The position numbers and the translations under genes are program-made. The notes below the pieces were generated by a model that made no database searches, was not told the DNA's origin, and worked only from the letters and a program-made list of their open reading frames with translations. 64,000 bases of DNA from Streptosporangium becharense (GTDB lineage: Bacteria > Actinomycetota > Actinomycetes > Streptosporangiales > Streptosporangiaceae), in NCBI RefSeq assembly GCF_014204985.1, contig NZ_JACHMP010000001.1:806001-870000 (forward strand), in the 5' to 3' direction. Of this stretch, positions 1-8,907 are shown piece by piece. Each line of letters opens with the position of its first letter. Position 1 is the first letter of the stretch.

Positions 1-341
1 TGACGATCCTGGAGGCGATGAGCAAGGGCGTGCCCACGGTGAGCTTCAGGTGTCCCCACGGCCCCGGCGAGATCATCACGCACGAGCACGACGGCCTGCT
101 CGTGCCGCCGAAGAAGCCGGCGGCCCTCGCCGAGGCCATCTGCCGGCTGATCGAGGACCGGGAGCTGCGCCACCGGCTCGGCCGCAACAGCACCCTGACG
201 GCGGCCCAGTACGACCTGGACGTCGTCGGCGCCTGCTGGGACCGCCTGCTGTCGGACCTGGCCGGGCGGCCGTCCCGTCAGAACGGACCGGCCGCGGAGG
301 CGGCCCCGACTCCGGCGACAAGGGATATGCAACCGGTCTGA
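1..341 (+). CDS. Glycosyltransferase group 1 (GT4-like), C-terminal end only
   Basis: The left edge cuts this gene; only about 112 C-terminal residues are visible. The visible part reads as the sugar-nucleotide-binding half of a GT-B glycosyltransferase: an EAM-KGVP-V segment, then a GPGEII region and a DGLLVPP motif, followed by the helix of GT4 enzymes that begins ALAEAI and contains a second helix with RLGRNS. The last 25 residues are Ala/Pro-rich and probably disordered. Acceptor and donor cannot be told from this fragment. It ends 45 bp before the kinase gene on the same strand, so co-transcription is possible. Confidence 0.8.
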   Translation, partial: TILEAMSKGVPTVSFRCPHGPGEIITHEHDGLLVPPKKPAALAEAICRLIEDRELRHRLGRNSTLTAAQYDLDVVGACWDRLLSDLAGRPSRQNGPAAEAAPTPATRDMQPV

Positions 342-386
342 AAGCAAAATTCCGGTAATCTGCCGCACGTCTCCAGGAGGTGGCAG

Positions 387-1625
387 GTGGCCGAAGCAGG
401 TGCCATTGCGGTGCCGGGCTACGAGGTGTCCGGCGTGCTCGGCCAGGGTGGTTTCGGGATCGTCTACCGGGCCCGGCAGCTGGCCGTGGACCGTGAGGTC
501 GCGCTCAAGGTCGACAACCGGGTGCTGGTCTCCGAGCGGGACCGGCGCCGGTTCATGCGCGAGGTGACCTCCGCGGGTGCCCTGTCCGGCCACCCGCACG
601 TCGCGCACGTCTACGACGCGGGGGTCCTGCCCGACGGCCGCCCCTACATGGTCCTGGAGCTGTGCCCGGGCGGCTCTCTGCTGGACCGGATGCGCGCCGA
701 GGGACGGCTGTCCCCGGCCGAGGTCGCCGACATCGGTGTCCGCATCGCCGACGCCCTGGCGGCGGCGCACGCCGCCGGGGTGCTGCACCGCGACATCAAA
801 CCGGCCAACATCCTGATCAACCGGTACGGCAACGTGGTGCTCTCCGACTTCGGCCTGGCGACCATGCCCTCTCCCGGCGGTGAGGCCTCGGTGACACGCG
901 AGTCGCTCACCCCGGCCTACGCTCCGCCGGAGGCGTTCGAGCTGTCGGAGCCCGCCGCGGTGGGCGACGTCTACTCCCTGGCCGCCACGCTGTACGCGCT
1001 GCTGTCGGGGCGTCCGCCGCGGTTCCCGGAGAGCGGTGTGGTCAACATCGCGATCATCATGGCCCTGCACCGCCTTCCCGTCCCCGATCTGCCGGACGTC
1101 CCGGCGGAGCTCACCGCCGTGCTGCGGCAGGCCATGGCGACCGACCCCGCGCAGCGCACCCCGTCCGTGGCCGCCCTGCGGGACGCCCTGAGCGACCTGC
1201 GCCTGGAGCGGGAGGCCGGAGGTCCGCGGGCGGTCCCCCGACCTCCCACTCCCGCCCCGCGGTCCTCCACCCTCCCCGGCCCGCCGTCGTTCCCCGGGGC
1301 GGGCCCGGGGGCGGGGGCTCCGCACGCGCTCCCGTACGCTCCGGCGGCGTCCACGCACGGTGTCCCCGGGATGGTCCCCGGGATGCCGCCCCCCGGGCCG
1401 GGCGGCGAGCCGGTGCGCGCGCACCTGACCGCGCCGGGCGCTCGGGCGATGTCCGGTACCCGGGCGGCGGAGACGTTCACCGAGCGGCCCGCCCTGGCCA
1501 ACGCGTGGGTGTTCCTCGCGGTGGCCGTGGCCTTCCTGATCCTGCTGATGGCCGGGATCGGGCTGATGGTCATGGAGAACGGCGACCAGGGGCCGCCCGC
1601 CCGGCAGGGGCAGACGGGCACGTAG
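387..1625 (+). CDS. Membrane-anchored Ser/Thr protein kinase (PknB-like) without sensor domain
   Basis: A 412-residue Hanks-type kinase. The glycine loop GQGGFG lies near residues 19-24, the ATP lysine is in VALKV near 40, the catalytic loop is HRDIKPAN near 134 and DFG near 154; all key residues are present. A Pro/Gly/Ala-rich linker (about 275-365) leads to one transmembrane helix at about 374-396, and only about 16 residues follow outside. There is no PASTA or other extracellular domain, so any signal must be sensed inside the cell or in the membrane. The GTG start is chosen because a strong ccaggagg lies 6 nt upstream. The substrate is unknown. Confidence 0.92.
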   Translation: MAEAGAIAVPGYEVSGVLGQGGFGIVYRARQLAVDREVALKVDNRVLVSERDRRRFMREVTSAGALSGHPHVAHVYDAGVLPDGRPYMVLELCPGGSLLDRMRAEGRLSPAEVADIGVRIADALAAAHAAGVLHRDIKPANILINRYGNVVLSDFGLATMPSPGGEASVTRESLTPAYAPPEAFELSEPAAVGDVYSLAATLYALLSGRPPRFPESGVVNIAIIMALHRLPVPDLPDVPAELTAVLRQAMATDPAQRTPSVAALRDALSDLRLEREAGGPRAVPRPPTPAPRSSTLPGPPSFPGAGPGAGAPHALPYAPAASTHGVPGMVPGMPPPGPGGEPVRAHLTAPGARAMSGTRAAETFTERPALANAWVFLAVAVAFLILLMAGIGLMVMENGDQGPPARQGQTGT

Positions 1626-1776
1626 GCGGCTCCCCTCGCCCCCTCCCCTTACCGGACGGTCACCCACCCGCGCCGTTTCCCCTCATCCCCCCTTACTCCG
1701 CCCCCCTCTCACGCTTTCCATCCGCGGCAGGGGCAGACTGTGATTCCTGGCCGCGGTTACAGAGAGGTTGCGGAAG

Positions 1777-3207
1777 ATGACACAGGCGAAGATCGGCGTG
1801 ACAGGGCTGGCTGTGATGGGTGCGAACCTCGCCCGCAACCTGGCCAGGCACGGGCACACGGTGGCGGTGCACAACAGGTCGCACCGGCGGACCAAGGCCC
1901 TCATCGAGGATCACGGGCACGAGGGGGACTTCGTCGCCTGTGAGACCCCGGAGGACCTCGTCGCGGCGCTGGAACGGCCCCGGCGCATTCTGATCATGGT
2001 GAAGGCGGGAGCTCCGACCGATGCGGTGATCGAGGAGTTCACACCTCTGCTCGAACCGGGCGACATGCTGGTGGACGGCGGCAACGCCCACTTCGCCGAC
2101 ACCCGCCGCCGCGAGGCCGCGCTACGTGAGCGGGGCATCCACTTCGTCGGCGCGGGGGTCTCCGGCGGTGAGGAGGGGGCGTTGCTCGGGCCGAGCATCA
2201 TGCCCGGCGGCTCCCGGGAGTCGTACGAGGCGCTGGGCCCGATGCTGGAGGACATCGCGGCGAAGGTGGACGGCGTGCCCTGCTGCACCCACATCGGCCC
2301 CGATGGCGCCGGGCACTTCGTCAAGATGGTGCACAACGGTATCGAGTACGCCGACATGCAGCTCATCGCCGAGGCGTACGACCTTATCCGGCAGGGGTTG
2401 GGTCGCTCCCCCGCCGAACTGGCGGACATCTTCGCGGCGTGGAACGAGGGTGAGCTGTCCTCGTACCTGATCGAGATCACCGCTGAGGTGCTGCGTCAGG
2501 TCGACGCGGCCACCGGCGCGCCGCTCGTCGACGTGATCGCCGACCGGGCGGAGCAGAAGGGCACCGGCCGCTGGACCGTGCAGATCGCGCTGGACCTGGG
2601 CGTGCCGGTGAGCGGCATCGCCGAGGCGGTGTTCGCCCGTTCGCTCTCCGGTCACGCGGACCTGCGGGCGGCGGCGCGCGCGCTGCCCGGCCCGTCGGGC
2701 GCTCCCGCGGCGCCTGTGGGTGAGGACTTCGTGGAGGACGTGCGGCGGGCACTGTACGCCTCGAAGATCGTCGCCTACGCCCAGGGCTTCGACCAGATCA
2801 GGGCGGGCAGCGCGGAGTACGGCTGGGACGTCGACCCGGGCGCGCTGGCCACGATCTGGCGTGGCGGCTGCATCATCCGGGCCGTCTTCCTCGACCGCAT
2901 CCGGGAGGCGTACGAGGCGGAGAGCACTCCGGTCACGCTGCTGACCGCGCCGTACTTCGCGCAGGCGCTGACGGTCGCGCAGGACTCGTGGCGGCGGGTG
3001 GTGGCCAGGGCCGCCGAGCTGGGCGTCCCGGTGCCGGGTTTCTCGACCGCGCTGGCCTACTACGACGCGCTGCGTGCCGAGCGGCTGCCGGCCGCCCTGA
3101 TCCAGGGCCAGCGTGACTTCTTCGGTGCGCACACCTACGAGCGGGTGGAGCGCGAGGGGTCGTTCCACACCCTGTGGTCGGGTGACCGCACGGAGGTGGA
3201 GGCCTGA
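1777..3207 (+). CDS. gnd: 6-phosphogluconate dehydrogenase, decarboxylating
   Basis: A 476-residue enzyme of the oxidative pentose phosphate pathway (6-phosphogluconate + NADP+ to ribulose 5-phosphate + CO2 + NADPH), cytosolic. The N-terminus holds the family Rossmann signature GLAVMGANLARN, followed by VGAGVSGGEEGA and the active-site lysine segment FVKMVHNGIEY. The C-terminus carries the DFFGAHTYER motif that binds substrate across the dimer. Length is normal for the long (non-Gnt) class. ATG at 1777 is preferred over an in-frame TTG at 1768 because agagagg ends 9 nt before it. A strong hairpin follows the stop codon. Confidence 0.95.
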   Translation: MTQAKIGVTGLAVMGANLARNLARHGHTVAVHNRSHRRTKALIEDHGHEGDFVACETPEDLVAALERPRRILIMVKAGAPTDAVIEEFTPLLEPGDMLVDGGNAHFADTRRREAALRERGIHFVGAGVSGGEEGALLGPSIMPGGSRESYEALGPMLEDIAAKVDGVPCCTHIGPDGAGHFVKMVHNGIEYADMQLIAEAYDLIRQGLGRSPAELADIFAAWNEGELSSYLIEITAEVLRQVDAATGAPLVDVIADRAEQKGTGRWTVQIALDLGVPVSGIAEAVFARSLSGHADLRAAARALPGPSGAPAAPVGEDFVEDVRRALYASKIVAYAQGFDQIRAGSAEYGWDVDPGALATIWRGGCIIRAVFLDRIREAYEAESTPVTLLTAPYFAQALTVAQDSWRRVVARAAELGVPVPGFSTALAYYDALRAERLPAALIQGQRDFFGAHTYERVEREGSFHTLWSGDRTEVEA

Positions 3208-3212
3208 GAGCC

Positions 3213-3263
3213 GCCCGCACGGGCCGGGCGGCGGAGTTCCCGTGCCGCCCGGCCCGTGCGGGC
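3213..3263 (+). terminator. Perfect 20-bp hairpin after gnd
   Basis: Arms 3213-3232 and 3244-3263 are exact reverse complements with an 11-nt loop, starting 5 bp after the gnd stop. There is no T-tract, as usual in high-GC actinobacteria. It lies between convergent genes and may stop transcription from both sides. Confidence 0.85.
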
Positions 3264-3298
3264 CCGGTGTCCGGTCGTCACCGGGCCCGCCGGGTCAC

Positions 3299-3320
3299 GG
3301 TCACGCCCCGGGGCGTGACC
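3299..3320. repeat. 22-bp perfect palindrome between convergent genes
   Basis: A self-complementary 22-bp sequence centred on CCCC/GGGG, 35 bp past the gnd hairpin and about 50 bp from the end of the TetR gene. It is followed by related gtgacc/ggtcgtgacc motifs to about 3370. It probably serves as a terminator element for the TetR gene arriving from the right; no protein-binding role is apparent. Confidence 0.5.
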
Positions 3321-3373
3321 CCGACTGTGATCCCGGTCGTGACCGGGGTCGTGGTCCGGGCGGGCCGGGGTGG

Positions 3374-3988
3374 TCACCGGGCCGGGGCGAGAGCGGGGAG
3401 CAGCGCGAAGGCGTGGTCGGCGGCGGCCACCGCCGCGGGATGGATCCGGTCGGCGCTCTCCCCCTCGACCAGCCTGAGCCAGTTCCGGCGGGCCAGCACC
3501 CGCTGCACGGTGAGGACCTGCCCCGCCACGACGCGCGCGGTGAGCTCGTCGGTGAGCTCACCGAGCGCGTCGGCCAGCATCTCCTCGTCGAGGGCCATGT
3601 AGTGGAAGAGGCGTGCGGTCAGGCCGGGCGTGGAGAAGATCATCCGGTGGTAGGCGAGCACCTCGGGGTGGTCGTTGAGCCCCGTCACCGGGTCGCGCCG
3701 GTCGAGCCCGTCCCGGAAGTGACGGTGCAGCGCGGCCAGCGGCGCCTCACCCGGCCCTCGCTCGCGCACGACCCGGGCCGCCTCGCCCTGGTGGTCGGCG
3801 ATCCGGTGCAGCACGAGGTCTTCCTTGGTGGCGAAGTACTTGAACAGGGTGGGTTTGGAGACCCCCGCCGCCGCCGCGATCTCGGTGACCGGCACCTCGT
3901 CGAAGCCGCGCTCCAGGAACAGCGCGATCGCCGCCGCGGAGATCGCCTCGTGGACCTGCCGCTTCTTGCGTTCCCTGAGCCCCGTCAC
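3374..3988 (-). CDS. TetR-family repressor (probable regulator of the helD-like gene)
   Basis: A 204-residue TetR/AcrR regulator. The N-terminal helix-turn-helix covers about residues 20-50 (ITEIAAAAGVSKPTLFKYF-type pattern with VSKPTLFKYF visible). The C-terminal all-helical part would bind a ligand that cannot be predicted. It is divergent from the HelD-like helicase gene, with 69 bp between the starts. That gap holds a perfect 11-bp inverted repeat, the obvious operator for autorepression and repression of the helicase. The start codon is GTG. Confidence 0.9.
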   Translation of the reverse strand: MTGLRERKKRQVHEAISAAAIALFLERGFDEVPVTEIAAAAGVSKPTLFKYFATKEDLVLHRIADHQGEAARVVRERGPGEAPLAALHRHFRDGLDRRDPVTGLNDHPEVLAYHRMIFSTPGLTARLFHYMALDEEMLADALGELTDELTARVVAGQVLTVQRVLARRNWLRLVEGESADRIHPAAVAAADHAFALLPALAPAR

Positions 3989-4010
3989 CTTCTCATCCTA
4001 ACAGGGTGCC

Positions 4011-4036
4011 AACTCGGTTAATCTTTTAACCGAGTT
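4011..4036. promoter_or_regulatory. TetR operator, perfect 11-bp inverted repeat
   Basis: aactcggttaa (4011-4021) and its exact reverse complement (4026-4036) are separated by 4 bp. The site sits between two divergent starts (3988 minus, 4058 plus), where bound TetR would block both promoters. It is markedly AT-richer than its surroundings. Confidence 0.85.
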
Positions 4037-4057
4037 AACGATTCTGGGGGTGAGTGG

Positions 4058-6112
4058 ATGACCGGCACGGAACTGGACCGGGAACTGGCCTACCTGGCCG
4101 AGTGCAGGGCCGCCATGCGGCGGATGGTGGAGGACGCGCGGCTGAACGTCGTCGTCGGCGAACACGTGGCGGGTGACCGCTACAGCGCGGAGCGGCTCGG
4201 ACGCCACCTGAAGAGCCTCGCCAAGCAGCTCGGCGAGGAGCCGGACGGACCGGTCTTCTTCGGCCGCCTCGACTTCGCCACCGGTGAGCACGCCGGGCGG
4301 CGCTACTACATCGGCAGGCGGCACGTCTCCGCCGGCACCGGGCGGCAACCGCTGGTGCTCGACTGGCGCGCACCCGTCTCCCGGGTCTTCTATCAGGCCG
4401 GAGCCCGCGACCCGCAGGGGTTGCGCGTGCGGCGCCGCTTCGGCTGGTCATGGCGGCCGGTCGCGCTGACCGGCTTCGAGGACGAGCACCTCGGCCGGGG
4501 CGACGACACGGGCACGGCGAGCCGGATCGTGGCGGCCGAGATCGAACGGCCCCGCGTCGGGCCGATGCGCGACATCGTCGCCACCATCCAGCCCGAGCAG
4601 GACGAACTGGTCCGCGCCGGGCTCGACGACTCGATCTGCGTCCAAGGCGCGCCGGGGACCGGGAAGACCGCCGTGGGGCTGCACCGGGCCGCCTATCTGC
4701 TCTACGCCCACCGGCAACGGCTCGAACGCGCCGGCGTGCTGGTCCTCGGCCCCAACCAGGCCTTCCTCGGCTACATCTCGGCCGTGCTGCCCTCCCTGGG
4801 CGAGGTCGACGTCGAGCAGACGACCGTGGAGCGGCTGCTGACACGCGGGCCGGTGCGCGGCGCCGACCGGGAGGACGCCGTGCTCGTCAAGCATGACGCC
4901 CGCATGGCGACGGTGCTGCGGCGGGCGCTCTACGCGCGGGTGACCGCCCCGGCGGAGCCGCTCGCCGTCCCCGACGGCCCCCACCGCCGGCGCGTGCGCG
5001 AGGAGGAACTGCGCGACATCGTGGCGGGTGTCCTGCGGGAGGAGATCCCGTACGGGGTCGGGCGCGAGCGCGTGCTGGCGCGGATCGTCGCCGTCCTGCG
5101 GCGGCAGGCCGAGGCGCGCGGGCAGACCTGCGGAGCCGCCTGGAGCCGGAAGACGGGCAGGGCGGTCGCCGGGTACCTCGGCACCGTGTGGCCGGCCGTG
5201 ACACCGGAGGAGGTCGTGGCCGGGCTGCTCGGTGACCCGGAGGCGCTGGCCGGTGCCGCGGAGGGGATCCTCACGCCGGAGGAGCAGGCGGCGATCCTGT
5301 GGCGGCGGCCCCCGCGCTCGGCCGGGAGCGCGCGGTGGTCGGCGGCCGACATGGTGCTGCTGGACGAGGTCGCGGGGCTGCTGGAACGCCCCCGGGGGTA
5401 CGGCCACGTCATCGTCGACGAGGCGCAGGACCTGTCGCCGATGCAGTGCCGGGCGGTCGCCCGCAGAAACGAGCACGGTTCCCTCACCGTGCTCGGCGAC
5501 CTGGCGCAGGGCACCGCCCCCTGGGCCGCCCGCGACTGGCGTGACCGGCTCGGGCACCTGGGCAAGCCGGACGCCCAGCTGATCGCACTGACCACCGGCT
5601 ACCGGGTGCCCGCCGTCGTCGTCGAGATCGCCAACCGGCTGCTGGCGGAACTGGCCGTGGACGTGCCCGCCACCCGTTCGTTCCGCGCCGACGGCCGGCT
5701 CCGGGTCCACCGGGCGGGCGGCGGCCCCGCCGGCCTCTCCGCCGCCGTGGTCGCCGCGGTGCGCGACGCCCTCGGCCACGACGGCTCGATCGCGGTGATC
5801 ACCTCCGACGACGCCCTCGGCCCGGTGACGGCGGCGCTGCGGTCCTCCGGCGTCGAGGTCGCCGACCTGGACGGCGGCACGGCCGTCGGCCGGGTGACCG
5901 CCGTGCCCGCTTCGCTGGCCAAGGGGCTGGAGTACGACCACGTGGTGCTGGTCGAACCGGCGGAGATCGTCGGGGCCGGGGCCCGGGGCCCCCACCGGCT
6001 GTACGTCGCGCTGACCCGCGCCGTCTCGCGGCTGGACGTGCTGCACGCCGGCCCGCTCCCGGACTGGTTCCCGCAGCCCGCCGGGACGGCCGTCGCCGGG
6101 CCTGGCCGCTGA
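4058..6112 (+). CDS. helD: HelD-like SF1 helicase (RNA polymerase-associated)
   Basis: 684 residues. HelD proteins bind RNA polymerase, insert arms into its channels and release stalled or antibiotic-bound complexes using ATP. Visible: an N-terminal helical segment (1-60) that in HelD forms the secondary-channel coiled coil, the LVLDWRAPVSRVFY motif typical of the family (99-112), Walker A GAPGTGKT (197-204), Walker B DEAQD (454-458), and a UvrD-like 2A domain with LAKGLEYDHVVLV and YVALTRA near the C-terminus. Actinobacterial HelD paralogues are often somewhat longer. The start is the ATG 7 nt after a gggggtg-type SD. Control by the adjacent TetR suggests an inducible stress or antibiotic response rather than housekeeping, which is inference. 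Confidence 0.85.
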   Translation: MTGTELDRELAYLAECRAAMRRMVEDARLNVVVGEHVAGDRYSAERLGRHLKSLAKQLGEEPDGPVFFGRLDFATGEHAGRRYYIGRRHVSAGTGRQPLVLDWRAPVSRVFYQAGARDPQGLRVRRRFGWSWRPVALTGFEDEHLGRGDDTGTASRIVAAEIERPRVGPMRDIVATIQPEQDELVRAGLDDSICVQGAPGTGKTAVGLHRAAYLLYAHRQRLERAGVLVLGPNQAFLGYISAVLPSLGEVDVEQTTVERLLTRGPVRGADREDAVLVKHDARMATVLRRALYARVTAPAEPLAVPDGPHRRRVREEELRDIVAGVLREEIPYGVGRERVLARIVAVLRRQAEARGQTCGAAWSRKTGRAVAGYLGTVWPAVTPEEVVAGLLGDPEALAGAAEGILTPEEQAAILWRRPPRSAGSARWSAADMVLLDEVAGLLERPRGYGHVIVDEAQDLSPMQCRAVARRNEHGSLTVLGDLAQGTAPWAARDWRDRLGHLGKPDAQLIALTTGYRVPAVVVEIANRLLAELAVDVPATRSFRADGRLRVHRAGGGPAGLSAAVVAAVRDALGHDGSIAVITSDDALGPVTAALRSSGVEVADLDGGTAVGRVTAVPASLAKGLEYDHVVLVEPAEIVGAGARGPHRLYVALTRAVSRLDVLHAGPLPDWFPQPAGTAVAGPGR

Positions 6113-6139
6113 GCCGCCCGGGGACGGGGAAAGCGGACC

Positions 6140-6163
6140 GGGGGCGGGGGGCGGGGGGCGGGG
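6140..6163 (+). other. Four consecutive G-runs (G-quadruplex-prone) between convergent genes
   Basis: Runs of 5, 6, 6 and 4 G separated by single C bases lie 28 bp after the HelD-like stop and 7 bp before the ligase stop on the other strand. This meets the usual quadruplex pattern. It may act as a roadblock or terminator; no function is proven. Confidence 0.5.
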
Positions 6164-6169
6164 CCCGGT

Positions 6170-7498
6170 TCAGGGGGTTCGCACGAAGTGGGCCAGGAAG
6201 TGCATCCGTTCGATCATCCCCATGTCCGGGGTGAACGGCATGACCCACGTCTCCAGGCCCCGCAGCCGCCCGCCCATGAGGTAGGGGCAGCACGACAGGC
6301 CGGTGCGGCGTTCCACCACGCCCGCGTCGGTGATCTCGGTCAGTGTGTACTCCCGGGGACGCACGCGCTCCTGGACGATCCAGATGTCCGGCCCGGAGGC
6401 GCGGGCGGCGGGCCCGGAGCGGCCGGCCTCCAGCAGCGCGCACCATTCGCCGGCGGACAGGTTGCAGCCGAAGTGGACGTCCTTGGCCTGGTGGGAGTCG
6501 GCCTTCTTCAGCACGAAGTCGCCCCGGTCGCGCCGTACGAGCAGCAGTTCCTCCGGGTCGAGCAGGGTCAGGACGCGGGTCCACGGCACGAGGGCGTCCA
6601 CCGCCGCGCCTTCCTCGTCCGTCAGCGTGGCGGGGCGGGCACCGGGGTCGCTCAGCCAGGCGAGGAAGAGCTTGGACGACAGGGGGGACAGGCTCACCGG
6701 CACGGTGCAGCCGCGTGTCGCCGGTGCGAGACGGGAGAGCAGGGCGGCGAACCGTTCGCGGTCGCGGTTCACCGTGAAGATCGAGCAGGACCGGTGGAGG
6801 TAGGCCGCGCGGCCGGCGGGCGGCGCCGGCGGCGGATCGCCCGCGTAGTGGACGGTGTGCCGTACCTGCCGGTGGCCGCGGTTGAGGAAGTCGATCGACG
6901 GGGCCAGTTCCCGGCGCGTGGCCTCGTCGTCCTTCATGATCCAGTGGATGTCGCAGGGCTCGCCCTCCGACAGGTCGAGGAAGTGGCGCCGCAGCCCCTC
7001 CATCGGGCGGCCGGTGCGCAGGAGGTCGTCCGGGACGCGGAACAGGTCGGCGGCGATCGTCCACATGTCGTCGGGTCGTTCGTGCCCGGCGGCCGCGGTG
7101 TCGAAGTTGGTCTCCACCACCTTGGGGCCGTCCGGGGCGAGTATGACGTCGGGGCGCCCGAAGAGGTGGCGGGAGACGTCCCGCGACGGGGGCGCCTCGG
7201 CGGGCAGGGCCGGCCAGTCGAGGTAGTGGTCGTCGACGATCCGTCCCAGGTGCTCGTACTCCCCGGGGCACCGGCCGGTCCGGGCGGCGTCGAGCGCCTT
7301 GAGGTGCGCGCGGAAGAGCGCCCGCAGCGCCGACTCGAAGCGTTCCAGCGACGACGCCTCCGACCAGGCGGGGACCAGCAGGGTGTCGGGTGTCTCGTGC
7401 CCCCAGGCGGTGCGGCGGAGCCGGGCCCGGAAGTCCTTCAGCAGCAGTTCGGGGGCCGTGTCCGCCGGGAGGCTCAGGAAGTGGGGTGACGGGTCCAC
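6170..7498 (-). CDS. ATP-grasp-like ligase, second gene of pair
   Basis: 442 residues from a GTG at 7498, which overlaps the end of the upstream ligase gene by 25 bp and has a gagga SD about 7 nt before it. A longer reading frame exists upstream but is antisense-like low-complexity sequence. The metal/substrate motif VVETNFDTAAAG (mid-protein) and a later nucleotide-binding stretch FVLKKADSHQAKDVHFG followed by WIVQERV resemble circularly permuted ATP-grasp/glutathionylspermidine-synthetase-type ligases. The presumed role is ATP-dependent amide bond formation; substrates are unknown. It is translationally coupled to a paralogous-looking ligase and sits beside an alpha-oxoamine synthase. Confidence 0.7.
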   Translation of the reverse strand: MDPSPHFLSLPADTAPELLLKDFRARLRRTAWGHETPDTLLVPAWSEASSLERFESALRALFRAHLKALDAARTGRCPGEYEHLGRIVDDHYLDWPALPAEAPPSRDVSRHLFGRPDVILAPDGPKVVETNFDTAAAGHERPDDMWTIAADLFRVPDDLLRTGRPMEGLRRHFLDLSEGEPCDIHWIMKDDEATRRELAPSIDFLNRGHRQVRHTVHYAGDPPPAPPAGRAAYLHRSCSIFTVNRDRERFAALLSRLAPATRGCTVPVSLSPLSSKLFLAWLSDPGARPATLTDEEGAAVDALVPWTRVLTLLDPEELLLVRRDRGDFVLKKADSHQAKDVHFGCNLSAGEWCALLEAGRSGPAARASGPDIWIVQERVRPREYTLTEITDAGVVERRTGLSCCPYLMGGRLRGLETWVMPFTPDMGMIERMHFLAHFVRTP

Positions 7499-8907
7499 GG
7501 CGGCTCCTCGACCAGCAGCGGAGGTTGCATGAAACCCCGGCGGCCGACGTTGGTCGTCTCCTCGGCCGAGGTGCGCACGATCAGCCCGGCCGGTTCGCCG
7601 GTGAGCAGGAAGCAGGCCAGCGAGGTGTGGACGGTGGCCGAGTCGCGGGTGACGCTCCGCTCCGGGGCGGCGAACTCCTGGAGGACGTGGTCGTCTCCCG
7701 GCGGTTCGGCCCGCGCCGCCGCCAGCGCGGCGCGCCACCGGTCACCGGGCGTGCAGTGGCCGATCAGCAGGCTGCGGCCCCGGGTGTCCAGGGAGCGCTT
7801 GAGCACGTAGCGCTCCCGGTGGGCGGCGGCCTCGGCCAGTTCGCCCGCGTCGAGGTGGCGGACCAGGCGGGTGCGGGGGACGAGTTCCCTGACGAGTTCC
7901 AGCTCCTCGCGGCCGGCGTACTCGCGGAACAACGGGCTCCACAGGAACGCCAGCGTGCTCTTCTGCTCCGGCAGGTACATGCTGGGCAGCGAGTTCACCG
8001 AGAACACCGCCGACGCCCGGTAGGCGTCCAGGTAGGCGCGGACCTCGGCGGTGGTGCGGCTGAAGGCGCACTCGAACGCCTCCGGCCCCCGCGAGTCGTC
8101 GTACTTGTTGTAGACGACGTGCACCGGGACGCCGTCGTGGTGCAGGGAGCGCCCGTCGAACCGCAGGTCCTCGACGAAGCAGCGCACCGTGGTGCAGCCC
8201 TGCTCGCGGAACTGCGCGGCGATGTGGTCGAGCTCGGTGGTCATGGTGAGGTGGCGGCTGTTGAGCACCGCGACGTTGTCCCCCCGTTCCAGGGCCCCGG
8301 CCCGCCGTGCGGCGGTGAGCACGGCCCGCGCGAAGGCGCCCGGCTCCTCGAGCGTGACCGGCACCGGCCTCAGGCCCGCCTCGCGCAGCCGGGCCAGGGT
8401 GCGGCTGCGCCGCAGCAGCAGGGCGAAGTGGGGGACGAAGGTGGCGGCGGCCGGGGAGTGGGTGTTCAGCTCGTAGATGCGGGGACCGCCTGCCGCGTCC
8501 AGTGTGAAGTCGTAGCGGCAGTACTGGATGCGCGGCCGGTAGTGGGCACCCATCCGGATGAGCTCGTCATGCCGGGGGGCGAGGCGGAAGAAGTCGCGTA
8601 CGGCGGGTTCGGCGAGGTACAGGTCGATGACCCGCTCGACGATCTCGAAGAGCCGCCGGAAGCGGTCGCCCATCCGGGCGTAGGCCGATGTGGTGATCAC
8701 ATAGGGCAGCGCCTCGAAGGGGATGGGCCTGCTCTCGTGACGGATGCCGTGGGCGTCCAGGTGGGCGGCGTGGTCGGCGGAGTCGTCGCGGGCGGCCTCC
8801 CCCGGCACCAGACCGGCGAATTCACGATCGATCAGATTCCGCCCGCCGCGCCGTTTCAGCTCATGGGTCAGCGCCGTGACCGCGGAAGACGAATCCGGCT
8901 CGTTCAC
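7474..8907 (-). CDS. ATP-grasp-like ligase, first gene of pair
   Basis: 477 residues. It contains a YELNTHSPAAATF motif (asparagine metal ligand), a VVYNKYDDSRG stretch, and a C-terminal ATP-grasp-like core: YVLKRSLDTRGRSLLIG, then HVLQEF and an RTSAEETTNVGRRGF end. This is the layout of carboxylate-amine ligases with a permuted ATP-grasp fold. It starts with GTG; gaggatgg and gtgagg lie just upstream, so the start is not certain. It is divergent from the oxoamine synthase gene with 76 bp between the starts. The product is not recognised; an amide-bond-forming step in a small peptide-like metabolite is the inference. Confidence 0.7.
   Translation of the reverse strand: MNEPDSSSAVTALTHELKRRGGRNLIDREFAGLVPGEAARDDSADHAAHLDAHGIRHESRPIPFEALPYVITTSAYARMGDRFRRLFEIVERVIDLYLAEPAVRDFFRLAPRHDELIRMGAHYRPRIQYCRYDFTLDAAGGPRIYELNTHSPAAATFVPHFALLLRRSRTLARLREAGLRPVPVTLEEPGAFARAVLTAARRAGALERGDNVAVLNSRHLTMTTELDHIAAQFREQGCTTVRCFVEDLRFDGRSLHHDGVPVHVVYNKYDDSRGPEAFECAFSRTTAEVRAYLDAYRASAVFSVNSLPSMYLPEQKSTLAFLWSPLFREYAGREELELVRELVPRTRLVRHLDAGELAEAAAHRERYVLKRSLDTRGRSLLIGHCTPGDRWRAALAAARAEPPGDDHVLQEFAAPERSVTRDSATVHTSLACFLLTGEPAGLIVRTSAEETTNVGRRGFMQPPLLVEEPPWTRHPTS

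Noticed and set aside
1626-1776. Searched for a small gene or hairpin between the kinase and gnd
   Set aside because: Only C-rich spacer and an SD for gnd; frames here are shadows.
7499-7738. N-terminal extension of the second ATP-grasp-like gene up to 7738
   Set aside because: The extension lies wholly inside the first ligase gene in another frame and is Arg/Pro-rich; GTG 7498 has a suitable SD.
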